Source: Pacificoceanicola onchidii (GTDB lineage Bacteria > Pseudomonadota > Alphaproteobacteria > Rhodobacterales > Rhodobacteraceae). From it: a stretch of 64,000 nt of DNA. This document shows, one piece after another, positions 52,818 to 61,696 of this stretch (position 1 is the first letter of the stretch; each line of letters begins with the position of its first letter). Under the pieces are notes generated by a model that searched no databases, was not told where the DNA came from, and was given only the letters and a program-made list of their open reading frames with translations. The stretch lies in the NCBI RefSeq assembly GCF_004804335.1, contig NZ_SRXY01000001.1:806001-870000 (forward strand). The letters run 5' to 3'. A program made the position numbers and the translations under genes.

Positions 52818-54613
52818 CAGAACGCCTGCCCGATGCCGAGGTAGAGTTGTACACCAGAAGACTCGCCGCTCAAAGGCGTGGCTACATCCAGACGGATCGG
52901 ACCAATCCCTGTTTGGTAGCGCAGCCCAAGACCCGCACCACTGTGCCAGCCGCCGGTGTCATCGTGGAAACTGTTCGCGCCGATGTACCCGGCGTCATAG
53001 AAAGCGACGCCGCCAAGCGTGTCGGTGAAGTCCAGCCGGGCCTCGCCCGCGATCCCGATGAACGAGCGCCCGCCCGTGTCATTGCCGCCTGAGGAGATGC
53101 CGAGCGACTGATAACTGTGTCCGCGAACCGTGCCGCTGCCGCCGGAATGAAAGAGCAGGTCCGGCGGCGTGTCCGCGATGGAGGAGCCGACGATTGATCC
53201 GAGTTGCAGACGTGCGGCAAGCACCAGTTTCTCTGTTTCTCCAACCGCCTTGTAGCCGCGCAGATCGCCGTAGATGCGCCCGCCTGAGGCGCTGCCGCCA
53301 AGGCCCGCGTATGGCATGGCCTCAAATCGCAAAAACGTGCCGTCCCTTGGGTTGAGCGTGTCGCTGCGGCGATCCCAGGTCAGCGCAAGCGGTAGAGTGA
53401 GATGCGAGAAGGTCCGGTTGCCGAGATCATCGCGGACATCTGAATAGCGATAGCCGATGCCAACTTCGGTGGTCAGCGTGTCGGACACGGTGCGTTCGAA
53501 GCCAACGGTCACATCCGCCTGCTGCGAGAAATACGTCGGTTCGGAGAGCTGCTCGAGGCTGGCGCGAATGAAGAGGTCCGTCTCTGGTGTGATCGTGGCC
53601 GGGCGGGTGAGACTGACGGAGATCGAATAATCGAGATCGTCCGCATTCCCGGTGATCCCCGAGACCGCGCCATCGACCCGAAACCGTTCCGCCCCGCCAA
53701 GGAAGTTGCGATGCAGCCAGAAAGCCGAGAGCATAACGCCTTCGGAGGAGTGCAGCTCTGCGCCAAAGCCGAAACGGCGAGGTTTGGCATCGGTCACTGC
53801 AAGCGCGATGTCCATGGAATCGTCTGGGTTCAGGTCCCCCTCGCGCAATGTTACGGAACTGAAGGTGCCGGTGCCTCTGAGGCGTTTTGCGGCGGCTTCG
53901 AGGACGGCTGCGTCGAAAACCTCTTTCCTCGGGATGCCCGCGATTTCGCGGATGCGGCTTTCCTTGACCGCGCTTTCACCGCTCACATTCGTGCGGCCAA
54001 AGCGCACCAAGGGCCCCGGCGCAATGGCCAGCGTCACATCAAGTTCAGAGGCGGCGTGACGGGCGGTGATCTGCTGGTTTGAAACGTCGGCCTTGGCATG
54101 CCCGATATTGCGCCAGCCATCGACAGCGGCGAGCGCAGCGTCCCGGATGGCGCCAGTCTTGGCGGTTTTGCCGGGCCGGAAGTTCTCTGGCAGGACCGTG
54201 CCTTGCGCCAAGGGGCCTACATCGGCGCGTCCAAATTTGAATTTCGAACCGGGATTGATCAGGATTCGGACTTTCTTCACCGCAGGCAGCCGCGTGAGCG
54301 GCGGCAGCGCGGCGGCCTCCTGCCCGTCGATCAGAATTCTGACGATGGGGCCGAAGTACCCCGCATCATAAAGCGCGCCCACCAATCGGCCGTAATCCGC
54401 TTGCGCCGCGGCGAGAATATCCTGAGGATTGGTTGTACCCTCTGCTTCGGCGGCAAGAACAAGCGAGGCCTGCGAGAGCATGGCCTCCATTTCGTCATCG
54501 CCGCCTTCAACCCGCAGCGAGCCGCTAAAGGCGTTTGCCTGACAAGCCACCAGGGAAAGAACCAAAGTTCCCAATAGGTTCGCAAGACGCGAGGCACGGC
54601 GGTGTGTGGTCAT
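52817..54613 (-). CDS. tamA: TamA, outer membrane Omp85-family barrel
   Basis: 598 aa, signal peptide about 1-28 (ends CQANAF). POTRA domains about 30-270, then a 16-strand Omp85 barrel, including the 'DRRSDTLNPRDGTFLRFE' segment and the L6-type GGSGTVRGHSYQ; the last residue is Phe (LYLGIGQAF), the usual outer membrane insertion signal. First gene of tamAB. ATG 54613 starts a proper signal peptide. Confidence 0.94.
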   Translation of the reverse strand: MTTHRRASRLANLLGTLVLSLVACQANAFSGSLRVEGGDDEMEAMLSQASLVLAAEAEGTTNPQDILAAAQADYGRLVGALYDAGYFGPIVRILIDGQEAAALPPLTRLPAVKKVRILINPGSKFKFGRADVGPLAQGTVLPENFRPGKTAKTGAIRDAALAAVDGWRNIGHAKADVSNQQITARHAASELDVTLAIAPGPLVRFGRTNVSGESAVKESRIREIAGIPRKEVFDAAVLEAAAKRLRGTGTFSSVTLREGDLNPDDSMDIALAVTDAKPRRFGFGAELHSSEGVMLSAFWLHRNFLGGAERFRVDGAVSGITGNADDLDYSISVSLTRPATITPETDLFIRASLEQLSEPTYFSQQADVTVGFERTVSDTLTTEVGIGYRYSDVRDDLGNRTFSHLTLPLALTWDRRSDTLNPRDGTFLRFEAMPYAGLGGSASGGRIYGDLRGYKAVGETEKLVLAARLQLGSIVGSSIADTPPDLLFHSGGSGTVRGHSYQSLGISSGGNDTGGRSFIGIAGEARLDFTDTLGGVAFYDAGYIGANSFHDDTGGWHSGAGLGLRYQTGIGPIRLDVATPLSGESSGVQLYLGIGQAF

Positions 54614-55035
54614 TGTTCCAGCTCGAAAAGATGCGGGCCAAATGTGTGGCGCGCGCTCTCCATATGTTCCCTGCCACACATAGTGAAGCACCGGGCAAAA
54701 AGGACAAGAGCAGAACGCAAATCCTCGCCGACCCGGCATCACGGTTGCGTGGGGCCGCTTCGTACAAATGTGCTCCCTCGCGCGCAGGGAGCACTTTCTC
54801 TGGCAGATCTCCGACAGCCGGGGCTCTCCACGGACACATGAAACTGTTCATTTTTTTCAGATCCTTAGGTCACGCCAGAGGACAGGATTGACAGGATCGG
54901 GCTGACGAAGGACGATACCATAAGCCTTTTTTCCGACATGCGGCCCGCCCCTGGCAGAGCCGCGTTTGCATTCATCACTTGGCATCCGAACCCGCTTTTC
55001 TGCTGTTCGGGACAAGATCTTGGGAGATCCATTCC
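54614..55035. other. 422 bp divergent intergenic region between tamA and the first fibre-like gene
   Basis: Should hold the promoters of both units. The only strong structure is the hairpin at 54770-54798. No conserved ORF with a ribosome site was found; a small RNA ending at the hairpin is possible. Confidence 0.5.
54770..54798 (+). terminator. Perfect 9 bp hairpin with T-rich tail
   Basis: GTGCTCCCT-CGCGCGC-AGGGAGCAC followed by TTTCTC. It looks like a terminator on the plus strand, yet no gene ends upstream of it. Confidence 0.55.
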
Positions 55036-56271
55036 ATGAAACGCACACTGATCACATCCGGCATTCTATTGATGGGCCTGCCCTGCACGGCCTTCGCGGA
55101 CATTGTTCAGGCAGACGACGTCATAATCGGCACTCCATTTGCGGCGACGCTGCTTTGTGTGGGGCCTGGCTGTGTCGATGGGGAGGCCAAGAACGGCACG
55201 TTTGACGGCACCATTCGCCTCAAGGCAAACAATACGCAGATCGAATTTGTTGACACCTCAAGTACCGGCTTCCCAGACCGTGGATGGACCATTCGCGCCA
55301 ACGAGACCACCGGCAGCAACGGAGAAGGAGAGGCGTTTTTTATCACGGATGCCAGCGGAGGCACCAATCCGCTCTATATCGAGGGCGACAGCGTGGATAA
55401 CGCACTCTTTATCGCGGACACCGGCAGGATCGGGCTTGGCACATCAATCCCGGCCGCCAGCCTTCACATCGTGGATCAATCCGGCTCCGAAGCGAGCATC
55501 CGGCTCGAAGAAAACACCGGTGCGCCTTACACATGGGATCTGCGCGGCAATAATGCCGGCTTTTACATTTACGATAACGTCGCCCTCGAGATTCCATTTC
55601 AGATCCGTCCGGGCGCTTCCACCTCCTCGCTGGAAGTTGCGAGCAACAGCAATGTCGGGGTCGGCACGCCCAATCCGTTCACTGCGTTGCATGTCTTTCG
55701 CCATGATGGAACCGCCGGGGTCCGGGTTGAGAACTCGACAGCCAGCAGCTTCGCTGTGCGCGAGATGTTCCATATGAGCAACCGGGGCGGCTCGTATTTC
55801 ACACTGGCCAACACGCAAACGAAAAACGAGTGGTACTTCGTGCATGAACATAACCCGCAGGGCCGCTTCATGATCAACCATTCCGATGGCGGTTTGCAAA
55901 TGAGCCTGACGAAGGACGGCAACCTGTCCGTTCTGGGCACGATTTCCGCAGGCGGTCAGCAGCTCGACGTGCCCGATTACGTCTTTGGCGAGGACTACGC
56001 GCTGCGCCCGCTGTCAGACGTGCAGGCGTTTATCGAAGACAACAGCCACTTGCCCGAGGTGCCTTCGGCGGCAGAGATCGAAGCGAACGGGCTCGATATG
56101 ACGCAGATGCAGATGACGCTGCTGAAGAAGGTCGAAGAGCTGACGCTTTATACCCTTGAGCAACAGGCGCTGATCGAAACGCAAAAGGATGCTTTGGCGG
56201 CGCAGGCCGATCGTTTCGCGGAGCAAGAAGCCCGTCTTGCCGCGCTGGAAGCGCTTCTGCAAGCGCGGTGA
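55036..56271 (+). CDS. Secreted fibre-like protein, paralogue 1
   Basis: 411 aa, signal peptide 1-21 (ends TAFA). N-terminal domain with Cys41 and Cys46 (CVGPGC) and [13 protein letters not shown]. The middle has fibre-type repeats ([32 protein letters not shown]). Then [26 protein letters not shown] and a C-terminal segment [17 protein letters not shown]...[17 protein letters not shown], ending in a coiled coil (about 350-411). This C-terminus resembles the tail-fibre chaperone-type end common in secreted Bacteroidetes proteins, so a trimer is likely. Unlike the other three it lacks the CxxGCD motif. Confidence 0.85.
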   Translation: MKRTLITSGILLMGLPCTAFADIVQADDVIIGTPFAATLLCVGPGCVDGEAKNGTFDGTIRLKANNTQIEFVDTSSTGFPDRGWTIRANETTGSNGEGEAFFITDASGGTNPLYIEGDSVDNALFIADTGRIGLGTSIPAASLHIVDQSGSEASIRLEENTGAPYTWDLRGNNAGFYIYDNVALEIPFQIRPGASTSSLEVASNSNVGVGTPNPFTALHVFRHDGTAGVRVENSTASSFAVREMFHMSNRGGSYFTLANTQTKNEWYFVHEHNPQGRFMINHSDGGLQMSLTKDGNLSVLGTISAGGQQLDVPDYVFGEDYALRPLSDVQAFIEDNSHLPEVPSAAEIEANGLDMTQMQMTLLKKVEELTLYTLEQQALIETQKDALAAQADRFAEQEARLAALEALLQAR

Positions 56272-56418
56272 CACCCCTGTGACCTTCACCTCCTTGCCCT
56301 TACGTGCGTTTGCCCGGCGGGGAGGATTTCTTGACTTAAAGATGCGCGGGCCATTAACCTTTTTCGAATTCCGGCCATCCTCGGCCATTCGTCATACTGT
56401 CAATTCCCAGAGTGCCTC

Positions 56419-57630
56419 ATGCGTAAATTCTCGACTGCTGCCGCCTTTCTGTTTCTGGCCACGCCACTGACAGCGCAAAATCTGATCAACACGAATACCA
56501 CCATTCACAACAGGCTTTGCATCGGCGCTGACTGCGCCACGACGGAAAACTACGGCAGTGATCCGGTGACATTGCGCCTCAACAGCCTGAAGCCCGGCAT
56601 CGATTTCATCGACGCCTCGAGCGATCCCGGCTTTCCAAACAACGACTGGCGCATCGAGATCAATGACGATGCTGCGACGGATCTGTCCTTCTTTCGGATC
56701 AGGGATGTCTCTTCCGACATTGTGCCGTTCCAGATCGAGGCGGGCGCATCTCCGGCGGCGCTTTATGTGGACGATTCCGGGAACGTCGGGTTCGGAACCA
56801 CCTTGCCGGAAGCCACTTTGGATATTCGCGGCGGGACCAATCCGACCATTCGCTTGGAAGGGTTCTACACGAGCGGGCTTGCCGTCCTCGACATGGAGGC
56901 CAATGTCCGGCTTATCAAAGACGATGGGAACAACGTGAATGGTGTTCTCGAAATTTCCCGCGCAGGCACGGCAAACTCTGCACCTGTGCGATTTGAGCTA
57001 AGCGCCCCGCCCGATGCCTTTGTGGTCGACCACAGTGGCAACATCGGCATGGGCACAAAGGATCTGGACAGTGCAACCGCGTTGACCATTGAGAAAAGCG
57101 GGGCTGCCAGAATTCACCTATTGGATACGTCGTCTGTTTCAGCGCCGCGCGAGATGTTCAAGATGGAGAACAACGGCGGCTCCTACTTCACCCTCGCCAA
57201 CACCGCCACCAGCAACGAGTGGTATTTTGTCCACGAAAACAACACCCAGGGCCGGTTCTTCGTGAACCACTCCGACGGCGGCATTCAGATGGGGCTGACC
57301 AAGGACGGAAACATGACCCTGATGGGCGAGCTTTTCACCGCCGGGTCCTGTGCGGCAGGCTGTGATCGAGTGTTTGACGAAGACTACCCGCTGCCCTCCA
57401 TCCCCGAACAGGCCGCGATGATGCGCGCGTTGAAGCATTTGCCTAACGTCGGCCCGACGCCGGAAGACGGCCCCTTCAACATCACGAAGATGACCGGTGG
57501 GATGCTTAACGAGTTGGAAAAAGCGCATCTCTACATCGTGGAACTTGAAGCGCGCGTGGCCCAATTGGAAGCGGACCGGCGCGCTCTAGCCGAATTGCGC
57601 CAGCGGGTTGACGCCTTGCTGGCGGACTAG
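56419..57630 (+). CDS. Secreted fibre-like protein, paralogue 2
   Basis: 403 aa, signal peptide 1-19 (ends PLTA). Same plan as paralogue 1: CIGADC (Cys34, Cys39), FIDASSDPGFPNNDW, one clear GFGTTLPEATLDI repeat, [21 protein letters not shown], then GSCAAGCDRVFDEDYPLPS, HLPNVGPTPEDGPFNI and a C-terminal coiled coil (about 360-403). The last 130 residues are nearly identical to paralogue 3, also at the DNA level. Function unknown; probably a trimeric surface or secreted fibre. Confidence 0.85.
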   Translation: MRKFSTAAAFLFLATPLTAQNLINTNTTIHNRLCIGADCATTENYGSDPVTLRLNSLKPGIDFIDASSDPGFPNNDWRIEINDDAATDLSFFRIRDVSSDIVPFQIEAGASPAALYVDDSGNVGFGTTLPEATLDIRGGTNPTIRLEGFYTSGLAVLDMEANVRLIKDDGNNVNGVLEISRAGTANSAPVRFELSAPPDAFVVDHSGNIGMGTKDLDSATALTIEKSGAARIHLLDTSSVSAPREMFKMENNGGSYFTLANTATSNEWYFVHENNTQGRFFVNHSDGGIQMGLTKDGNMTLMGELFTAGSCAAGCDRVFDEDYPLPSIPEQAAMMRALKHLPNVGPTPEDGPFNITKMTGGMLNELEKAHLYIVELEARVAQLEADRRALAELRQRVDALLAD

Positions 57631-57720
57631 GCTCCGATCACTGCCGCAGTCCCGGAATACCGGAATGCCGTTTTGCCTGCAATTCGTGTACAGTGCGCGC
57701 ATTTCAACGGGAGTTTAGAT

Positions 57721-58908
57721 ATGCGCCTGACCGGCTTTTCCATTGTTCTCGGCTTGATCGCTGCACCGGCGGCCTTCGCTGACAACGTCATCAACGACGA
57801 TACCATCATCTACAACAGCCTGTGCGTTGGGCAGGATTGCTCCGATCCGGAAAACTACGATTCCGGTGAGGCCGTCGTGCGCCTCAAGCATCTTTATCCG
57901 CGCGTCGAGTTTATCGACACGTCAACGTCAACAAGCTCATTTCCCTCCAACAACTGGATGCTTCGAGCCAATGAGGATTTCGCGGGCGGGGATGAGCTGT
58001 TTGCCATCGAGAACCTGTCCAACAACACGCGGCCCTTCGTCATCCAGGGCGATGCTCCGTCCAACAGTCTGGCCGTGGATGACGACGGAGCTGTGGGCTT
58101 TGGCACCGGATTGCCACAGCGCGAGCTGCACATCATATCAAACAACTCTCCAACCATCCGGTTCGAACAATCGGCGGCTGGCGGGTTTCCGGCCCAGACA
58201 TGGGACATGCTGTTCAATCATGGCAACGTCTACATTCGGGACATCAACAACAACACCACCCCTTTCTCGATCTTCAAGAACGCCCCGACGGACTCCCTGC
58301 GCATCAGTCAGGAAGGCAACATTGGCAACGGCACGAGCAACCCCGGCTCCGCGCTTCACATTGTGCGGGACAACGGGTTTGGCAGAATCCGCGTGGAAGA
58401 AAACAACGTGGTCACCGCAGCGCGCGAGTTGATCGAGCTGCGCAACAACGGTGGGTCTTACTTCTCGCTGGTCAACACGGCGACGGGCAACTCATGGTAC
58501 TACGTGCACGAAAACAACACGCAGGGCCGTTTCATGATCAACCATTCGGATGGTGGCATCCAGATGGCTTTGACCCGGACCGGGGACATGACCCTGATGG
58601 GCGAGTTGTTCACAGCCGGGTCCTGTGCTGCCGGGTGTGACCGGGTATTTGATGAGGACTACCCGCTGCCGAGCATTGCAGAACAGGCCGCGATGATGCG
58701 CGAGATGAAGCATTTGCCGAACGTCGGCCCCACGCCCGAGGACGGCCCCTTCAACATCACCAAGATGACCGGCGGGATGCTCAACGAGTTGGAGAAGGCC
58801 CATCTTTTCATCGTGGATCTGCACGAAGAGAACACAGCGTTGAAAGCCCAGGTCGCCGCGCAGGAGGCACGGCTGTCCGCGTTGGAAGCTCTGGTCTCTG
58901 GCGAATAA
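57721..58908 (+). CDS. Secreted fibre-like protein, paralogue 3
   Basis: 395 aa, signal peptide 1-20 (ends AAFA). CVGQDC (Cys35, Cys40), FIDTSTSTSSFPSNNW, the VGFGTGLPQRELHII repeat and a second IGNGTSNPGSALHIV repeat, then the shared C-terminal block (SYFSLVNTATGNSWYYVHENN, GSCAAGCDRVFDEDYPL) and a coiled coil. Lies 90 bp after paralogue 2, same strand. Start ATG 57721 begins the signal peptide. Confidence 0.85.
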   Translation: MRLTGFSIVLGLIAAPAAFADNVINDDTIIYNSLCVGQDCSDPENYDSGEAVVRLKHLYPRVEFIDTSTSTSSFPSNNWMLRANEDFAGGDELFAIENLSNNTRPFVIQGDAPSNSLAVDDDGAVGFGTGLPQRELHIISNNSPTIRFEQSAAGGFPAQTWDMLFNHGNVYIRDINNNTTPFSIFKNAPTDSLRISQEGNIGNGTSNPGSALHIVRDNGFGRIRVEENNVVTAARELIELRNNGGSYFSLVNTATGNSWYYVHENNTQGRFMINHSDGGIQMALTRTGDMTLMGELFTAGSCAAGCDRVFDEDYPLPSIAEQAAMMREMKHLPNVGPTPEDGPFNITKMTGGMLNELEKAHLFIVDLHEENTALKAQVAAQEARLSALEALVSGE

Positions 58909-58922
58909 GTCCCGCGCCGGGC

Positions 58923-59690
58923 TCAGCCGAAAAGCGCGCGCCGCAGAAGGTTGAGCCCGGCCACCAGCAATACGATCAAGGTCGCCCGTTTGAAGGCACG
59001 TTGATCGATCCGGTCCTGCACGAGCCCACCCAGCCACATGCCGAACACGGCTGGCGGCAAAAGCGCCAGTGAGAGCCAGACCGAACTGGCATTCAGAATG
59101 CCGGACCCGATATGGGCGACGAGCAGCGCCACGGCGCCCAAACCATAGATCACCCCCTGAATGCGCATTTGTTCGCGCTTTTCCGTGCCCAGCGCTGTCA
59201 GATAGGCCACCGTCGGCGGCCCCCAGACGCCAGAGACGCCACCGATGAACCCGGCGAACGCGCCGATTCCCATTTCCAGACGCGGGTTTTCTCCTTCCAG
59301 TTTCGGGCTCCAGCCCGAAAGCTGCAGCAGCACAAACCCCACAACCGGCAAACCGATGGCCAACAGGAACACGCGGGCCGGTAGAACGGCGACCAGCATG
59401 GAGGATGCCAACAGGCAAACGAGGCCAACCAGAAGGAAACGCCGGAACCGTTTGACGGATCCCAGCGCCGCCGTCGGCCCTTGCCGCAGCGCCTGCATGC
59501 TGTTGGTGACCACGGTCGGCAGGATCAGCCCGGCGAGCGCAAGATGCGGGGACAGGAAACTCGACAGCCCTGACACAAGGATCATCGGCATTGCAAAGCC
59601 CACAAGGCCTTTGACGATCCCCGCGATCAGAGCAATACCCATGGCAGAAAGCCAGAGGGCCGGGGTGAGTTCGGGAATGAAAGCGTCCAT
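58923..59690 (-). CDS. TauE/SafE family membrane transporter (sulfite exporter-like)
   Basis: 255 aa, about eight membrane helices, with the duplicated Gly-rich turn of the family: GIVKGLVGFAMPM near residue 25 and GAFAGFIGGVSGVWGPP near residue 155. Members export sulfite, sulfoacetate or other anions. It ends 14 bp from the convergent paralogue 3 gene. A link to sulfonate breakdown (comDE) would need the genes to be co-regulated, and they are 14 kb apart. Confidence 0.9.
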   Translation of the reverse strand: MDAFIPELTPALWLSAMGIALIAGIVKGLVGFAMPMILVSGLSSFLSPHLALAGLILPTVVTNSMQALRQGPTAALGSVKRFRRFLLVGLVCLLASSMLVAVLPARVFLLAIGLPVVGFVLLQLSGWSPKLEGENPRLEMGIGAFAGFIGGVSGVWGPPTVAYLTALGTEKREQMRIQGVIYGLGAVALLVAHIGSGILNASSVWLSLALLPPAVFGMWLGGLVQDRIDQRAFKRATLIVLLVAGLNLLRRALFG

Positions 59691-59940
59691 AGTCAGCCTG
59701 ATACAGTCTTTATCTCGCCAGCGAAAATATCTCTGACGAAAAACAGCATCGCACCTGCAGCGATCGACACGATTTTTGATCCATGGCTGTTTTTGAGCGT
59801 AAACTTCATGCGCCCCACTCACCCGATCCAGCCGAAGCCGCGCAACAATTGAACAACTTGTCGCGCCACCGGGTATTTTTGTTGCGCTGCACCTGCGAAA
59901 TGGCTATCCAGACCCGACCCTATAAAAGAGGACGTGATTC

Positions 59941-61626
59941 ATGGCCCATGATGGACAAGACCCGATGATCGCGGGCGCCCTTCTTCCCGATCTGCTCGCT
60001 CTGACCGGCGCGGCAATTGCCCCGGTTGAAACGGTATTCGAGACGGCCCGCACCCGTGTTCGGGAGCTGGTCAGCGTTGATGGCCGCGTCTCCGGCGGCA
60101 TGCTGGAAGCAAACCAAACCGTCGCACATGGCCTCGCGTGGCTGGCCACTTACCTTGAGTCCCTGCGTCAGATGCAGAAATGGGCCGAGCGCCAGACAGA
60201 AAACGGCGCCTTTGGTGAGATTGACCAGCTTCTTCTGCAGATCGGCTTTGGCGAGTATCTCGCGCAGATCCGCGGTGGCATCCCGATGAACCAGGGCGAG
60301 TTCGTGCGACTGCGCGACATCGGACTGACCGAAGATGAGATCGCCGTTCTGAACACCCCGGAAATCAGCAAGCTGATGGTTGAAGCCAATTCAGCCGCAG
60401 CGCGCACGCGCCTTGTCGAACTGATGGAAGAGCAGTCCGCCGAGATCACCATGGGCAAGACCGGGCTCGACGAAGAGCTTGAGATGATCCGCGAGCAGTT
60501 CCGCCGCTACGCTGTCGACAAGGTCGAGCCCTACGCGCACGAATGGCACCTCAAGGACGAACTGATCCCGATGGAAATCATCGAGGAACTGGCCGAAATG
60601 GGTGTCTTTGGCCTGACCATCCCCGAAGAATACGGTGGTTTCGGTCTGTCCAAAGCCTCCATGTGCGTCGTTTCCGAAGAGTTGTCCCGCGCGTACATCG
60701 GCGTCGGCTCGCTCGGCACCCGCTCCGAGATTGCGGCAGAGCTGATCATTGCGGGCGGCACCGAGGAGCAGAAGCAGAAATGGCTTCCCGCGCTCGCCTC
60801 CGGTGAGAAACTGCCCACGGCCGTGTTTACCGAACCGAACACCGGCTCTGACCTTGGCTCCCTGCGCACCCGCGCGGTCAAGGATGAGAACGGCGATTAC
60901 AAGGTGACGGGCAACAAGACCTGGATCACCCACGCCGCGCGTACCCATGTCATGACCCTGCTGGCCCGCACCGACCCGAATACTTCGGATTACAAGGGCC
61001 TCAGCATGTTCCTGGCCGAGAAAACGCCGGGCACCGATGAGGCGCCATTCCCGACGGAGGGCATGACTGGCGGCGAGATCGAAGTGCTCGGCTATCGTGG
61101 CATGAAAGAGTATGAGCTTGGCTTCGACAACTTCCATGTGAAGGGCGAGAACCTGCTCGGCGGCGAGGAAGGCAAGGGCTTCAAACAGCTCATGGAAACC
61201 TTCGAAAGCGCCCGCATCCAGACCGCCGCCCGCGCCATCGGCGTTGCGCAATCCGCACTGGATGTTGGCATGAAGTATGCGCAGGACCGCAAGCAGTTCG
61301 GCAAATCCCTGATCGCCTTCCCGCGTGTGTCCGGCAAGCTGGCCATGATGGCCGTCGAGATCATGATCGCCCGTCAGCTGACCTACTTCTCCGCTTGGGA
61401 GAAGGATCATGGTCGCCGCTGTGACCTTGAGGCAGGCATGGCGAAACTTCTGGGCGCGCGCGTGGCCTGGGCTGCGGCGGACAATGCGCTGCAGATCCAT
61501 GGCGGCAATGGCTTTGCGCTGGAGTACTCTGTCAGCCGCATCCTTTGCGATGCGCGTATCCTGAATATCTTTGAGGGTGCAGGCGAGATCCAGGCGCAGG
61601 TGATTGCACGCCGCCTGCTCGGGTAA
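59941..61626 (+). CDS. mcd: (2S)-methylsuccinyl-CoA dehydrogenase
   Basis: 561 aa. Acyl-CoA dehydrogenase core from about residue 175 (GVFGLTIPEEYGGFGLS, AVFTEPNTGSDLGSLRT, KQFGKSLIAFPRVSG, IHGGNGFALEYSVSR), plus an N-terminal extension of about 170 residues that is the mark of Mcd. It oxidises (2S)-methylsuccinyl-CoA to mesaconyl-CoA with FAD, electrons going to ETF: a key step of the ethylmalonyl-CoA pathway for growth on C2 (and C1) compounds, which fits the PQQ alcohol oxidation genes. ATG 59941 is preceded by AGAGGA. Confidence 0.93.
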   Translation: MAHDGQDPMIAGALLPDLLALTGAAIAPVETVFETARTRVRELVSVDGRVSGGMLEANQTVAHGLAWLATYLESLRQMQKWAERQTENGAFGEIDQLLLQIGFGEYLAQIRGGIPMNQGEFVRLRDIGLTEDEIAVLNTPEISKLMVEANSAAARTRLVELMEEQSAEITMGKTGLDEELEMIREQFRRYAVDKVEPYAHEWHLKDELIPMEIIEELAEMGVFGLTIPEEYGGFGLSKASMCVVSEELSRAYIGVGSLGTRSEIAAELIIAGGTEEQKQKWLPALASGEKLPTAVFTEPNTGSDLGSLRTRAVKDENGDYKVTGNKTWITHAARTHVMTLLARTDPNTSDYKGLSMFLAEKTPGTDEAPFPTEGMTGGEIEVLGYRGMKEYELGFDNFHVKGENLLGGEEGKGFKQLMETFESARIQTAARAIGVAQSALDVGMKYAQDRKQFGKSLIAFPRVSGKLAMMAVEIMIARQLTYFSAWEKDHGRRCDLEAGMAKLLGARVAWAAADNALQIHGGNGFALEYSVSRILCDARILNIFEGAGEIQAQVIARRLLG

Positions 61627-61663
61627 GCTGCTCAAACCGGCGACCTTCCCAAGAGTTCCTTTG

Positions 61664-61691
61664 AAGGCCCCGCCCAATCGGCGGGGCCTTT
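61664..61691 (+). terminator. Rho-independent terminator after mcd
   Basis: AAGGCCCCGCC-CAATC-GGCGGGGCCTT, 11 bp, then TTGATCTTT. Lies 37 bp after the mcd stop and 5 bp before the end of the convergent paralogue 4 gene, so it may serve both. Confidence 0.9.
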
Positions 61692-61696
61692 GATCT

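Noticed and set aside
59691-59940. A specific operator for mcd control
   Set aside because: Some AT-rich and TTGCG-like half sites and a TATAAA are visible, but none forms a convincing repeat, so nothing is annotated in these 250 bp.
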